From Geodermatophilus dictyosporus (lineage in GTDB: Bacteria > Actinomycetota > Actinomycetes > Mycobacteriales > Geodermatophilaceae): a stretch of 64,000 nucleotides of DNA. Of the stretch, positions 22,856 through 31,722 are shown piece after piece. Both the position numbers and the translations under genes were made by a program. The notes beneath the pieces were generated by a model. It was not told the origin of the DNA. It did not search any database and worked only from the letters and a program-made list of their open reading frames with translations. Each line of letters starts with the position of its first letter. Positions within the stretch are counted from its first letter, which is position 1. Where the stretch lies: assembly GCF_900115505.1 (NCBI RefSeq), contig NZ_FOWQ01000012.1, positions 1 to 64,000 on the forward strand. The letters are read 5' to 3'.

Positions 22856-23392
22856 ATGCGCTCCGTGTGGTCCCGCTCCCGTCCCGTGCTGCTCGCCGCG
22901 GTCGGCGCCCTGCTGCTCACCGCCGGCTCCTGCGGCGGCGGGGGCGAGGGCTCCCAGGCCGAGGAGTCCGCGGAGGTCACCAGCGCCGAGACCAGCTCCA
23001 GCGCCGCGTCGTCGACCGGCGCGAGCAGCGGCTCGGCGAGCGACGACCCGGCCGTCGCCCAGTTCTGCACCCAGTCCGCCCAGTTCGAGGAGCTCGGCAA
23101 CCAGCTGGGCGCAGCCACCCCCGAGCAGCTGCCCGGCCTGCTCCAGCAGGCCGCGGGCGCCTTCGACGCCGTCCAGCCGCCGGCCGAGATCGCCGGCCCC
23201 TGGCAGACCGTCGGCGACGCCGTCCAGACGTTCTCCGACACCGCCAACACCGTGGACGCCACCACGCCGGAGGGCCAGCAGCAGCTGCAGGCCGCGGCGC
23301 AGGAGTTCCTCGCGGTCGCCGGCGGCCCCGACGGCACCGCCGTGCAGCAGTTCAGCCAGGAGAACTGCGGCTCGGCCGCCCCCACCAGCTGA
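22856..23392 (+). CDS. Putative lipoprotein, tandem copy 2
   Basis: A 178-residue paralogue of the preceding gene with the same signal peptide, TAGSC lipobox and Ser/Ala linker. The helical domain differs (QFCTQSAQFEELGNQLG to ENCGSAAPTS) but keeps the two cysteines and the pattern of short Gln/Ala-rich helices. The pair probably bind related ligands or partners at the cell surface; nothing more can be said. It ends just before a long perfect hairpin that terminates it and the convergent peptidase gene. Confidence 0.8.
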   Translation: MRSVWSRSRPVLLAAVGALLLTAGSCGGGGEGSQAEESAEVTSAETSSSAASSTGASSGSASDDPAVAQFCTQSAQFEELGNQLGAATPEQLPGLLQQAAGAFDAVQPPAEIAGPWQTVGDAVQTFSDTANTVDATTPEGQQQLQAAAQEFLAVAGGPDGTAVQQFSQENCGSAAPTS

Positions 23393-23395
23393 ACA

Positions 23396-23434
23396 CGGCG
23401 GCCCGCCACCCCTCCCGGGGGTGGCGGGCCGCCG
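23396..23434. terminator. Strong bidirectional hairpin
   Basis: Seventeen bases (CGGCGGCCCGCCACCCC) pair perfectly with 23418-23434 over a five-base loop. It lies between the convergent lipoprotein and M23 peptidase genes. Confidence 0.8.
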
Positions 23435-23450
23435 TCGTCGTCCCGGCTGC

Positions 23451-24857
23451 CTAGCAGCCGCTGATGCTCACGCCGCGGGCGCGCAGCCACGGCACCGGGT
23501 CGACCTGACCGCCGTACATCGACCCGGACGGGTGCACCTCGAAGTGCAGGTGCGGGCCGGTGGACTGGCCGCGGTTGCCGACCTCGGCGATGAGCTCACC
23601 GGCGTCCACCCGCTCACCCGTCTCGACGTACTCGGTGTTGACGTGCCCGTAGACGGTGACCGCGCCGTCGTTGCCGCGGATGTAGACCGCCAGGCCGAAG
23701 CCGGTGGCCGGGCCGGTGCGGACGACGGTGCCCGAGGTGGCCGCGTAGATCGGCGTCCCGATGGGAGCGGCGATGTCGACGCCGCCGTGCAGGGTGCCCC
23801 AGCGGAAGCCGTAGCAGCTCGACGTGCGGCCCGAGGTGGGCTTGACGTAGCCGTAGCCACCGACGGCCGCCGACCCGGAGGAGCCGGAGCCGCCCGACGA
23901 GGACGACGAGGAGGACGAGGAGGACGACGACGACGAGGAGGCCGAGGACGACGACGCGCTCGCGGCGGCGGCCCGGGCGGCGGCCGCGGCGGCGGCGGCC
24001 TCCTCGGCGGCGCGGGCGGCGGCCGCGGCGGCGGCGGCCTCCTCGGCGGCCTTCTGCCGCTGCCACTCCTGGTAGGCGTCGCGGGCGCCCTGCAGCTCGA
24101 GCAGCTGGATCTGGGCGGCCTGCAGCTGGGCGTCGAGGTCGGTCTTGTGCGCGGTGGCCGCCTCGACGGCGTCCTGCTGGACGGCCACCTGCGCGTCGGC
24201 CGCATCCTTGGCGGCGGCGGCCTGCTCCTCGGCGGCGGCCATCTCGTCGCGGGTGACGCGGGCGGCGGACTCGGCGTTGGCCTGCTGCACCCGGGCGACC
24301 TCGAGCTCGTCGAGGACGTCGACCTGCGTGGAGGCGACGTAGTCGAGCATCGCCGCCCGCTGGACCAGCTCGCCGGGACCGGCGGAGTCGAGCAGCGCGG
24401 CGGCGGTGGTCAGGGTGGCGCCGTTGACGTAGCTGTCGCGGGCGAAGCCGGCGATGCGGGTGAGCGCGGCGTCGACGGCACCGGTGGCGGCCGCGAGGTC
24501 GGCGGCGGCCTGCTCGGCGGCGGCCTGCGCCAGCGTCAGGGCCTCCTCGGCGGCCAGGTAGGCGGTGCCGGCGGCCTCGGCCTGGAGGGCGAGGCGCTCG
24601 AGCTCGGTCTGCGCGACGGCCAGTTCGGCCTGCAGCCGGCCGACCTCCGCGGCGGCGGCGTCCTGCGCGCCCTGCGCGTCGGCGATCTGCTCGTCGCTCG
24701 GGTTGACCGGAGGCGCGGGGGCGGCCAGCGCCGGACCGGCGCCACCCACCAGCAGGGCACCGGCGAGCAGGCCGACGAGTGCGCCGCGCACGCCCCGCCG
24801 CCCGTGGGCCGCGGTGGCGGGGCCGGGCGTGCGCCGGCCGGATCGGCCCTGCGACAT
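23451..24857 (-). CDS. Secreted M23 (LytM-type) peptidoglycan endopeptidase with coiled coil
   Basis: A 468-residue exported protein. The signal peptide ends near AAPAPP (about residue 45). A long Ala/Gln/Glu coiled coil (about 50-290) follows, including two exact 13-residue AAEE(A)8R repeats, then a Ser-rich linker (about 300-330), and a C-terminal M23 domain with HGGVDIAAP and HLHFEVH zinc/catalytic motifs. The coiled coil plus LytM layout resembles NlpD/EnvC-like and actinobacterial cell-separation hydrolases. ATG 24857 follows an AGGGAG site; the track-longest start lies before that site. Divergent from the dehydrogenase gene. Confidence 0.92.
   Translation of the reverse strand: MSQGRSGRRTPGPATAAHGRRGVRGALVGLLAGALLVGGAGPALAAPAPPVNPSDEQIADAQGAQDAAAAEVGRLQAELAVAQTELERLALQAEAAGTAYLAAEEALTLAQAAAEQAAADLAAATGAVDAALTRIAGFARDSYVNGATLTTAAALLDSAGPGELVQRAAMLDYVASTQVDVLDELEVARVQQANAESAARVTRDEMAAAEEQAAAAKDAADAQVAVQQDAVEAATAHKTDLDAQLQAAQIQLLELQGARDAYQEWQRQKAAEEAAAAAAAARAAEEAAAAAAAARAAAASASSSSASSSSSSSSSSSSSSSGGSGSSGSAAVGGYGYVKPTSGRTSSCYGFRWGTLHGGVDIAAPIGTPIYAATSGTVVRTGPATGFGLAVYIRGNDGAVTVYGHVNTEYVETGERVDAGELIAEVGNRGQSTGPHLHFEVHPSGSMYGGQVDPVPWLRARGVSISGC
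23975..24052. repeat. 39-base tandem repeat in the M23 coiled coil
   Basis: Two near-identical 39-base units encode the AAEE(A)8R repeats of the peptidase. They are adjacent to a run of Ser codons built on gac/gag triplets of the opposite strand. Boundaries are approximate. Prone to slippage (inference). Confidence 0.6.
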
Positions 24858-25067
24858 GGATCGCTCCCTGGGGAAGAGGGGTGGCGGGGACCGGCGCAGC
24901 ATCGCACCGGTGACGGGCTGTCACTGGAGCAACACGCACCACCGTCGTCACACCGTGACCACGGGACCCGGGTCCCCCATCCGTCACATCTCTTGTCGTC
25001 ACCCCGACGGAGGACCTTGAGCGCTGCGCGGGTGTTTCCCACGTCACGGTCGTCCCGGGCGCGTGTC

Positions 25068-25073
25068 TAGGCT
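25068..25073 (+). promoter_or_regulatory. -10-like box of the Leu/Val dehydrogenase gene
   Basis: TAGGCT ends eight bases before the GTG at 25082, the leaderless arrangement. Confidence 0.5.
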
Positions 25074-25081
25074 CCGGGACC

Positions 25082-26149
25082 GTGGTGGACGTCTTCGCAG
25101 CCGGTGCCGAACAGGTCGTCTTCTGCTCCGACCCCGCGTCGGGGCTGCGGGCGGTGATCGCCGTCCACTCCACGGCGCTGGGCCCCGCCCTCGGCGGCAC
25201 GCGGTTCCACCCCTACGCCGGCGAGGACGACGCGGTCGCCGACGCGCTGCGGCTGGCCCGCGCGATGTCCTACAAGAACAGCCTCGCCGGGCTCGACCTC
25301 GGTGGCGGCAAGGCCGTCGTCATCGGCGACCCGCGCACCGACAAGACCGAGCCGCTGCTGCGCGCCTACGGCCGGTTCGTCGAGTCGCTGGGCGGGCGCT
25401 ACCTGACCGCCTGCGACGTCGGCACCACCAACGCCGACCTCGACGTCGTCGCGCGCGAGACCCGCTTCGCCCACGGCCGCTCCGAGGTGCTCGGCGGGTG
25501 CGGCGACTCCTCGGTGCTCACCGCCTTCGGCGTGTTCCAGGGCATGCGGGCAGCCGCGCAGCACCGCTGGGGCTCCCCCACCCTGGCCGGGCGGACCGTG
25601 GCCGTCGCCGGGGTGGGCAAGGTGGGCAGCTGGCTGGTCGACCGGCTGGTGGCCGACGGCGCCGACGTGGTGGTCACCGACGTCGACCAGGCCGCCGTCG
25701 AGCGCGTGCTGGCCCGCCACCCCGGCGTCGACGCCGCCACCGACACCGCGACGCTGGTGCGCACGCCGGCCGACGTCTACGCGCCGTGCGCCCTCGGCGG
25801 CGCGCTGGACGACGAGACCGTCGACGTGCTGCAGGCCGAGGTGGTGTGCGGCGGGGCGAACAACCAGCTCGCCCACGAGGCCATCGCCGACGAGCTGGTG
25901 GCCCGCGGCGTCCTCTACGCCCCCGACTACCTGGTCAACGCCGGCGGCGTGATCCAGGTCGAGGACGAGCGGCACGGCTTCTCCTTCGCGCGGGCCGAGG
26001 CCAAGGCCGCGGGCATCTACGACACCGCGCTGCGGGTGTTCGAGACGGCCGCGGCCGAGGGGGTCTCCCCCGCCGTGGCCGCCGACCGGCTGGCCGAGCA
26101 GCGCATCGCCGCGGTCGGGCGGCTGGCCACCATCCGCCTGCCCCGCTGA
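25082..26149 (+). CDS. Leu/Val/Phe-type amino acid dehydrogenase (probably valine dehydrogenase)
   Basis: A 355-residue NAD-dependent dehydrogenase that deaminates branched-chain amino acids to 2-oxo acids. The Glu/Leu/Phe/Val dehydrogenase signature with the catalytic lysine is [17 protein letters not shown], preceded by the substrate-site lysine in MSYKNSL. The Rossmann motif is [15 protein letters not shown], and [15 protein letters not shown] is typical of leucine/valine dehydrogenases. Length matches the short-chain group (about 350-370). It is monocistronic. Substrate preference among Val, Leu and Phe cannot be fixed by reading. Confidence 0.93.
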   Translation: MVDVFAAGAEQVVFCSDPASGLRAVIAVHSTALGPALGGTRFHPYAGEDDAVADALRLARAMSYKNSLAGLDLGGGKAVVIGDPRTDKTEPLLRAYGRFVESLGGRYLTACDVGTTNADLDVVARETRFAHGRSEVLGGCGDSSVLTAFGVFQGMRAAAQHRWGSPTLAGRTVAVAGVGKVGSWLVDRLVADGADVVVTDVDQAAVERVLARHPGVDAATDTATLVRTPADVYAPCALGGALDDETVDVLQAEVVCGGANNQLAHEAIADELVARGVLYAPDYLVNAGGVIQVEDERHGFSFARAEAKAAGIYDTALRVFETAAAEGVSPAVAADRLAEQRIAAVGRLATIRLPR

Positions 26150-26334
26150 GGCGGTGGGGCGCCCCGGGCCGTGACCACCACCACGGTCGGGGGACCGTGA
26201 GGGGGAGGACCCGTGCCCGCCGTGGATCCGTGTCGTAAGCTCAGTCCAGACACAGTCACTCAGTCGGGGTCGCCACGCGGGCCGTCCAGCCCGTGAGCTG
26301 GGCTCCCGTTCTCCGTTATGAGGGGGTCGAGCCG

Positions 26335-26547
26335 ATGGGGCGCGGCCGAGCGAAGGCCAAGCAGACTCGCGTGGCCCGTGAGCTCAAGTACAGCTCACCC
26401 AACACCGACCTCTCCGCGCTTCAGCGCGAGCTGGCCGGGTCGCCGTCGACGTACACCGCTCCGGCGGCCAAGGACGACGACGAGGACGACGACGAGTACA
26501 CCGACCGCTGGGCGGACGACGACGACGACTGGGCCGCCAGTCGCTGA
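26335..26547 (+). CDS. DUF3073 family protein
   Basis: A 70-residue cytoplasmic protein found across actinobacteria. It begins MGRGRAKAKQTRVARELKY, a basic block, then YSSPNTDLSALQREL and a long Asp/Glu-rich tail ending WADDDDDWAASR. Its function is unknown; the basic head and acidic tail would allow nucleic acid or protein contacts (inference). The ATG at 26335 gives the family N-terminus. A TAAGCT box at 26236-26241 leaves an approximately 90-base leader, unlike the leaderless neighbours. Its conserved position convergent to purM/purF is commonly seen in actinobacteria. Confidence 0.9.
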   Translation: MGRGRAKAKQTRVARELKYSSPNTDLSALQRELAGSPSTYTAPAAKDDDEDDDEYTDRWADDDDDWAASR

Positions 26548-26580
26548 CCTGCGTGCCAGCGCAGCGGTCCCTGCCCGACA

Positions 26581-26616
26581 CCGCGCCGTCGTCCCTCCCG
26601 GGGGACGACGGCGCGG
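26581..26616. terminator. Hairpin terminator after the DUF3073 gene
   Basis: CCGCGCCGTCGTCCC pairs perfectly with 26602-26616 over a six-base loop, 34 bases after the stop codon. Confidence 0.7.
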
Positions 26617-26662
26617 TGCGGCGTGTCCGCGGCCGGGCAGGTCCGCCCTGTCGCGCCGCGGT

Positions 26663-26714
26663 GCGTCCTCCCTCACCGCAGCGCGTCCTCCCTCACCGTC
26701 CACGGTCCGGTGAG
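26663..26714. repeat. 16-mer repeat family (copies 2 and 3)
   Basis: GCGTCCTCCCTCACCG occurs at 26663-26678 and 26683-26698, a 20-base period. The second copy forms a CTCACCG/CGGTGAG stem with 26708-26714. The same 16-mer is one arm of the palindrome at 7646-7685. It lies between the convergent DUF3073 and purM genes. Confidence 0.7.
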
Positions 26715-26756
26715 ATGCGCCGGGACCAGGTCACCTGATCACGGCGCGGGCACCGC

Positions 26757-27821
26757 TCAGCGGTAGGAGCCCACCAGGCGCGCGCCGGTGCCCCCGGTGC
26801 CGACCGTGCCGGCGACCCACGCGGGCACCCCGCGGGCGGTGAGCAGCGCGACCGCCCGGTCGCCGGCCTCGGCCGCGACGACGGCGACCATGCCGACGCC
26901 GCAGTTGAACGCCCGCTCGGACTCCGCCCGCGGCACGCCGTGCTCCTCGAGCAGGTGCACCGCCGCCGGCAGGGCCCAGGTGCCGCGGTCGAGCACGGCC
27001 TCCAGGCCCGCGGGGACCACCCGCGCGGTGTTGCCGGCCAGACCGCCCCCGGTGATGTGCGCGAGGGCGTGGACGCCGTCCACACCGAGCTCGGCCAGCA
27101 GCGCCAGGCAGTCCAGCGCGTAGACGCGGGTGGGCTCGAGCAGGACGTCGCCCAGCGGCCGGTCCAGCCCGGCCGGGGTGGCGGCGAGGTCCAGCCCGGC
27201 GGCCGAGACCACGCGGCGCACCAGCGAGTAGCCGTTGGAGTGGAACCCGCTCGAGGCCATCGCGACGACGACATCCCCGTCGCGGACCCGCTCGGGGCCG
27301 AGCACCGCATCGGCCTCGACCACGCCCACCGCGGTGGCGGCCAGGTCGTACTCGTCGGCGTCCATGAGGTCGCCGTGCTCCGCGGTCTCCCCGCCCACCA
27401 GCGAGGCACCGGCCTGCTCGCAGCCGGCCGCGATGCCGGTGACGACCGCCGCGATGCGCTCGGGGACGACCTTCCCGCAGGCCACGTAGTCCTGCAGGAA
27501 CAGCGGCTCGGCGCCGCAGGCCACCAGGTCGTCGACGACCATCGCGACCAGGTCGATGCCCACCGTGTCGTGCCGGTCCAGCGCGCGGGCGAGCGCGATC
27601 TTGGTGCCGACGCCGTCGGTGGAGCTGGCCAGCAGCGGCCGCCGGTACCGGGCGGTGTCCAGCGCGAACAGCCCGGCGAACCCGCCGAGGCCGCCGACCA
27701 CCTCGGGCCGCCGCGTGCGCTCGACCGCCGTCCGCATCAGCGTGACGGCCCGCTCCCCGGCGTCGATGTCGACGCCGGACGCCGCGTAGGTGAACCCGCC
27801 CTCCTCGGGCGTACGGCTCAC
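26757..27821 (-). CDS. purM: Phosphoribosylformylglycinamidine cyclo-ligase
   Basis: A 354-residue AIR synthetase, step 5 of de novo purine synthesis: FGAM plus ATP gives AIR. Signatures include FTYAASGVDIDAGE at the start, STDGVGTKIALA, GETAEHGDLM and FHSNGYSLVRR, and HITGGGLAGN toward the end. Length matches the family (about 345-350). Its GTG overlaps the purF stop by four bases, so the two are coupled in the order purF-purM, a common actinobacterial pair. Confidence 0.97.
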   Translation of the reverse strand: MSRTPEEGGFTYAASGVDIDAGERAVTLMRTAVERTRRPEVVGGLGGFAGLFALDTARYRRPLLASSTDGVGTKIALARALDRHDTVGIDLVAMVVDDLVACGAEPLFLQDYVACGKVVPERIAAVVTGIAAGCEQAGASLVGGETAEHGDLMDADEYDLAATAVGVVEADAVLGPERVRDGDVVVAMASSGFHSNGYSLVRRVVSAAGLDLAATPAGLDRPLGDVLLEPTRVYALDCLALLAELGVDGVHALAHITGGGLAGNTARVVPAGLEAVLDRGTWALPAAVHLLEEHGVPRAESERAFNCGVGMVAVVAAEAGDRAVALLTARGVPAWVAGTVGTGGTGARLVGSYR

Positions 27822-29386
27822 GGACGGCGGAGCGCGTCGTCCGCGCCGCCGGGCACCGAGGGGCTGCCGGCCTGCTGCCCGGTCCAGCCGCTGACCGCCC
27901 GCTCGGCCTCCGACATCTTCGGCATCGGCGTGCGGCCGATCCCCTCGAGCAGGTGCTTGCCCAGCACCCCGGAGTCGCCGAGCGCGATCGGGTACTCCCC
28001 GGTGAAGCACGCGGTGCACAGCCGGCTGGCCGGCTGCTCGGTGGCCGCGATCAGCCCCTGCTCGGAGACGTAGGCGAGGGAGTCGGCGTTGATCGAGGCG
28101 CGCACACCGTCGACGTCGAGGCCGTTGGCGATCAGCTCGGCGCGGCTGGCGAAGTCGATGCCGTAGAAGCACGGCCACTTCACCGGGGGTGAGGAGATGC
28201 GCACGTGCACCTCGACCGCGCCGGCCTCGCGCAGCATCCGGATCAGCGCGCGCTGGGTGTTGCCGCGCACGATCGAGTCGTCGACGACGACCAGCCGCTT
28301 GCCGCGGATGACGTCGCGCAGCGGGTTGAGCTTGAGCCGGATGCCCAGCTGCCGGATCGTCTGCGAGGGCTGGATGAAGGTGCGCCCGACGTAGGAGTTC
28401 TTGACCAGGCCCAGGCCGTAGGGGATGCCGCTGGCCTCGGCGTAGCCCACCGCGGCCGGGGTGCCGGACTCGGGCACCGGGATGACCAGGTCGGCGTCGG
28501 CGGGGTGCTCCCTGGCCAGCCGCCGCCCGATCTCGACGCGGGCGGCGTGCACCCCGCGGCCGCCGATCGTGGTGTCGGGCCGGGCGAGGTAGACGTACTC
28601 GAACACGCAGCCCTTGGGCTCCGCGGCGGCGAAGTGCTGGCTGCGCAGGCCGTTCTCGTCGATGGCCAGCAGCTCGCCGGGCTCGACCTCGCGGACGACG
28701 GAGGCGCCGACGATGTCCAGCGCCGCGGTCTCGCTGGCCACGACCCACCCCCGCTCGAGCCGGCCGAGGACCAGCGGCCGCACGCCCTGCGGGTCGCGGG
28801 CGGCGTAGAGCGTGTCCTCGTCCATGAACGTGAGGCTGAAGGCGCCGCGCAGCTGCGGCAGCACCTCCATGGCCGCCGCCTCGACGCTCATGTCCGGCCG
28901 CGCGGCGATCAGCGACGTGACCAGGTCGGAGTCGGTGCTCGCGCTGAAGGCACCGGGGACGCCGGCGTCGGCGGCCCGGCCGGCCAGCTCGGCGGTGTTC
29001 ACCAGGTTGCCGTTGTGGCACAGCGCCAGCCCGGTGCCGGCGTCGGTGGTCCGGAACGTCGGCTGGGCGTTCTCCCACGTGGAGGAGCCGGTCGTCGAGT
29101 AGCGGGTGTGGCCGACGGCGAGGTGGCCGCGCAGGCTGCCCAGCGTCGACTCGTCGAACACCTGGCTGACCAGGCCGAGGTCCTTGTAGACCACCACCGA
29201 GGCGCCGTCGGACACCGCGATCCCGGCCGCCTCCTGACCGCGGTGCTGGAGGGCGTACAGGCCGAAGTAGGTCAGCTTCGCGACCTCCTCCCCCGGCGCC
29301 CAGACACCGAAGACGCCGCAGGCGTCCTGGGGGCCGGGAACAGAGGGGTCGAGGGCGTGCGTCAGCCGTCCGTCACCGCGAGGCAC
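27818..29386 (-). CDS. purF: Amidophosphoribosyltransferase
   Basis: A 522-residue enzyme catalysing the first committed step of purine synthesis (PRPP plus glutamine to phosphoribosylamine). The N-terminal glutaminase nucleophile is Cys23 in DACGVFGV, exposed after removal of a propeptide. GHTRYSTTG and CHNGNLVN form the glutamine site, the PRPP loop is VVVDDSIVRGNTQR, and cysteines near the C-terminus (LCTACFTGEYP) fit the Fe-S form. The GTG at 29386 is supported by the TAGGCT box six bases upstream. Confidence 0.97.
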   Translation of the reverse strand: MPRGDGRLTHALDPSVPGPQDACGVFGVWAPGEEVAKLTYFGLYALQHRGQEAAGIAVSDGASVVVYKDLGLVSQVFDESTLGSLRGHLAVGHTRYSTTGSSTWENAQPTFRTTDAGTGLALCHNGNLVNTAELAGRAADAGVPGAFSASTDSDLVTSLIAARPDMSVEAAAMEVLPQLRGAFSLTFMDEDTLYAARDPQGVRPLVLGRLERGWVVASETAALDIVGASVVREVEPGELLAIDENGLRSQHFAAAEPKGCVFEYVYLARPDTTIGGRGVHAARVEIGRRLAREHPADADLVIPVPESGTPAAVGYAEASGIPYGLGLVKNSYVGRTFIQPSQTIRQLGIRLKLNPLRDVIRGKRLVVVDDSIVRGNTQRALIRMLREAGAVEVHVRISSPPVKWPCFYGIDFASRAELIANGLDVDGVRASINADSLAYVSEQGLIAATEQPASRLCTACFTGEYPIALGDSGVLGKHLLEGIGRTPMPKMSEAERAVSGWTGQQAGSPSVPGGADDALRRP

Positions 29387-29392
29387 CCCCCG

Positions 29393-29398
29393 AGCCTA
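29393..29398 (-). promoter_or_regulatory. -10-like box of purF-purM
   Basis: On the reverse strand TAGGCT lies six bases before the purF GTG, implying leaderless transcription of the first purine enzyme. Confidence 0.5.
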
Positions 29399-29526
29399 CC
29401 GGCGCGGCGCGGCCGGCCGGGGTGGCGCCCGACACCCCGGCCCGTCGTTCCCGAGCGGTCCCCACGCCTGCCGGAACCCGGGCCGGGGTACGGGCGTTGC
29501 GCATCCGTACACCGAGAGGAGCCGAC

Positions 29527-29832
29527 ATGCCCAGCGACCGGCCCGACCCCCAGGAGTTCCTGGAGATGGCCCAGCGCATCCTGCGCGGGCTGTTCGACCA
29601 GCCGCGCGGTGCGGACGACACGCGCGACGACGACCCGTGGGCGCGGGCGACGCGGGAGCGCCGTCGCGAGCCCAGCCCGGAGGAGCGGCGCGAGAACCTC
29701 ACGTTCGCGCTGGCCACGCGCGCCGTCGAGGCGCTCGAGGACCTCGCGCTCAACGTCGCGGCGATCCGCCAGCGCCTGGAGCGGACGACGGTGCAGGAGC
29801 CGCGGCCCGAGGACGACGCCGGCCGGGACTGA
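29527..29832 (+). CDS. Conserved small acidic/charged protein
   Basis: A 101-residue cytoplasmic protein with a helical N-terminus (DPQEFLEMAQRILRGLFDQP), a very charged centre rich in Arg, Glu and Asp, and a second helix (RAVEALEDLALNVAAIRQRLE) that could form a coiled coil. I recognise no domain. The ATG follows an AGAGGAG site. It is transcribed divergently from purF and converges on the mscR operon. Confidence 0.7.
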   Translation: MPSDRPDPQEFLEMAQRILRGLFDQPRGADDTRDDDPWARATRERRREPSPEERRENLTFALATRAVEALEDLALNVAAIRQRLERTTVQEPRPEDDAGRD

Positions 29833-29843
29833 GCCCGGCCGAT

Positions 29844-30452
29844 TCACCGGACGGTGCTGATCTCCGCGGAGATGCGGGTGTCCTCGCCGTGGCCGGTGTG
29901 CACCACCGTGTCGCCGTGCAGGCTCAGCAGCTTGCCGCGGATCGACCGCACGATGGTCGGGTGGTCGCTGAAGCTGCGCCCCGTCGCGCCGGGCCCGCCG
30001 TGGAAGAGGGTGTCGCCGGTGAAGACGGCGGCCAGGTCGGGTGCGTGCAGGCAGGTGCTGCCCGGGCTGTGACCCGGGGTGTGCAGCGCGGTCAGCGACG
30101 TGCCGGCGACCCGGAACCGGGTGCCCTCGGCCAGCGCCTCGTCCGGGCTCGCGTCCGGGTGCACCACGTCCCACAGCATCCGGTCGGCGGGGTGGAACCA
30201 GATCGGCGCGCCGGTGGCCGCGCGCAGGTCGACCGCGGCGGTGATGTGGTCGTTGTGCCCGTGGGTGAGCACGATCGCCGTCACCCGCCGCCCGCCGATG
30301 GCCTCGAGGATCGGGTCGGCGCGGTGCGGGGCGTCGATGACGAGCACGTCGTCGTCGTCGCCGACGAGCCAGACGTTGTTGTCGACGTCGAAGTCCTGCC
30401 CGTCCAGGGAGAACACGCCACTGATGACGGCCTTGTCGATGCGGGCGGCCAT
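29844..30452 (-). CDS. MBL-fold hydrolase coupled to mycothiol-dependent formaldehyde dehydrogenase
   Basis: A 202-residue metallo-beta-lactamase-fold enzyme with THGHNDH, LHTPGHSPGS, FTGDTLFHGG and VHTGHGEDT motifs, a complete two-metal glyoxalase-II-like site. The gene starts on the TGATG junction with the preceding dehydrogenase gene, so it is co-translated with it. This pairing is widespread in actinobacteria. By analogy with S-formylglutathione hydrolase it probably hydrolyses S-formylmycothiol or another mycothiol thioester, finishing formaldehyde detoxification to formate (inference). Confidence 0.88.
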   Translation of the reverse strand: MAARIDKAVISGVFSLDGQDFDVDNNVWLVGDDDDVLVIDAPHRADPILEAIGGRRVTAIVLTHGHNDHITAAVDLRAATGAPIWFHPADRMLWDVVHPDASPDEALAEGTRFRVAGTSLTALHTPGHSPGSTCLHAPDLAAVFTGDTLFHGGPGATGRSFSDHPTIVRSIRGKLLSLHGDTVVHTGHGEDTRISAEISTVR

Positions 30453-31537
30453 CAGAGGACGACCACGCTGCGCAGGACCTCGCCGGAGTGCATCTTGTCG
30501 AACGCGGCCTCCACGTCGTCGAGGCCGATGGTCTCGGTGACGAAGTCGGCCAGGGGGAAGCGGCCCTGCCGGTGCAGGTCGGCGAGCATCGGGAAGTCCC
30601 GGGAGGGCAGGCAGTCGCCGTACCAGGAGGACTTGATCGCCCCGCCGCGGCCGAAGAGCTCGATCATCGGCAGCGTCAGCTGCATGTCGGGGGTGGGCAC
30701 GCCGACCAGCACGACCCGGCCGGCCAGGTCGCGGGCGTAGAAGGCCTGCTCGAACACCTCCGGGCGGCCGACGGCGTCGATCGCGACGTCGACCCCGAAC
30801 CCGCCCGTGTACCCCTTGATCGCCTCCACGGCGTCCGTCTGCCGCGAGTTCACGGTGTGCGTGGCGCCGAACTGCCGCGCCCACTCCAGCTTCCGGTCGT
30901 CGACGTCGACGGCGACGATCGTGGTGGCCCCGGCCAGCCTCGCCCCGGCGATCGCGGCGTCGCCGACGCCGCCGCAGCCGAACACCGCCACCGACTCGCC
31001 GCGCTGCACGCCGCCGGTGTTGATCGCCGCACCCACGCCGGCCATCACGCCGCAGCCGAGCAGCCCGGCGGCGGTCGCCGGCGTCTGCGGGTCGACCTTG
31101 GTGCACTGGCCGGAGTGGACCAGCGTCTTCTCCACGAACGCGCCGATCCCGAGCGCCGGGGACAGCTCGGTGCCGTCGGCCAGCGTCATCCTCTGCGCGG
31201 CGTTGTGCGTGTCGAAGCAGTAGTGCAGCTGCCCCTTGAGGCAGGCCCGGCACTGCCCGCACACCGCCCGCCAGTTGAGCACCACGAAGTCGCCGACGGC
31301 CACGTTGGTGACGCCCTCGCCCACGGCGGCCACGGTCCCGGCGGCCTCGTGGCCGAGCAGGAACGGGAAGTCGTCGTTGATGCCGCCCTCGCGGTAGTGC
31401 AGGTCGGTGTGGCACACCCCGCACGCCTGCACGTCGACGATCGCCTCACCGGGCCCTGGATCGGGTACCAGGACCGTCTCCACGCCGACCGGTGCTCCCT
31501 TGCCGCGGGCGACGACGCCCCTCACCTCGTAGGCCAT
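30452..31537 (-). CDS. S-(hydroxymethyl)mycothiol dehydrogenase
   Basis: A 361-residue zinc alcohol dehydrogenase that oxidises the adduct of formaldehyde and mycothiol with NAD. The catalytic zinc site is [14 protein letters not shown] with His in FLLGHEAAG. The structural zinc loop is [15 protein letters not shown], the Rossmann motif is [11 protein letters not shown], and the NAD-specific acid is VDVDDRKL. The N-terminus ([17 protein letters not shown]) and overall sequence are those of the mycothiol-dependent class, which itself marks the host as a mycothiol-making actinobacterium. A leaderless-type promoter box precedes it. Confidence 0.94.
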   Translation of the reverse strand: MAYEVRGVVARGKGAPVGVETVLVPDPGPGEAIVDVQACGVCHTDLHYREGGINDDFPFLLGHEAAGTVAAVGEGVTNVAVGDFVVLNWRAVCGQCRACLKGQLHYCFDTHNAAQRMTLADGTELSPALGIGAFVEKTLVHSGQCTKVDPQTPATAAGLLGCGVMAGVGAAINTGGVQRGESVAVFGCGGVGDAAIAGARLAGATTIVAVDVDDRKLEWARQFGATHTVNSRQTDAVEAIKGYTGGFGVDVAIDAVGRPEVFEQAFYARDLAGRVVLVGVPTPDMQLTLPMIELFGRGGAIKSSWYGDCLPSRDFPMLADLHRQGRFPLADFVTETIGLDDVEAAFDKMHSGEVLRSVVVL

Positions 31538-31543
31538 GCCCGG

Positions 31544-31549
31544 AGCGTA
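31544..31549 (-). promoter_or_regulatory. -10-like box of the mycothiol dehydrogenase operon
   Basis: Reverse-strand TACGCT ends six bases before the ATG at 31537. Confidence 0.45.
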
Positions 31550-31722
31550 GGGGTCACCCGATCCGCGGGTCCGAGTTGCCCGTCATCCCATGGCGGGCAA
31601 CGATGCAGGGCGGCCGTCCCGGGGTCACCTGCCTGACGCGCGGGTTCCCGGTCCCGGCCGTAACGTCCGTCACACGTGTGTCCGAGGGTGCCCCGTGCGC
31701 CCGACCGAGCGGAGGTCAGCCC

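Noticed and set aside
23870-24060. Minisatellite-like GGC/GAC repeats as a non-coding element
   Set aside because: They are in frame and encode the Ser linker and Ala coiled coil of the M23 peptidase.
24858-25081. Possible c-di-AMP (ydaO) riboswitch before the M23 peptidase gene
   Set aside because: Such switches occur before actinobacterial wall hydrolases, but the characteristic conserved blocks are not visible in the leader.
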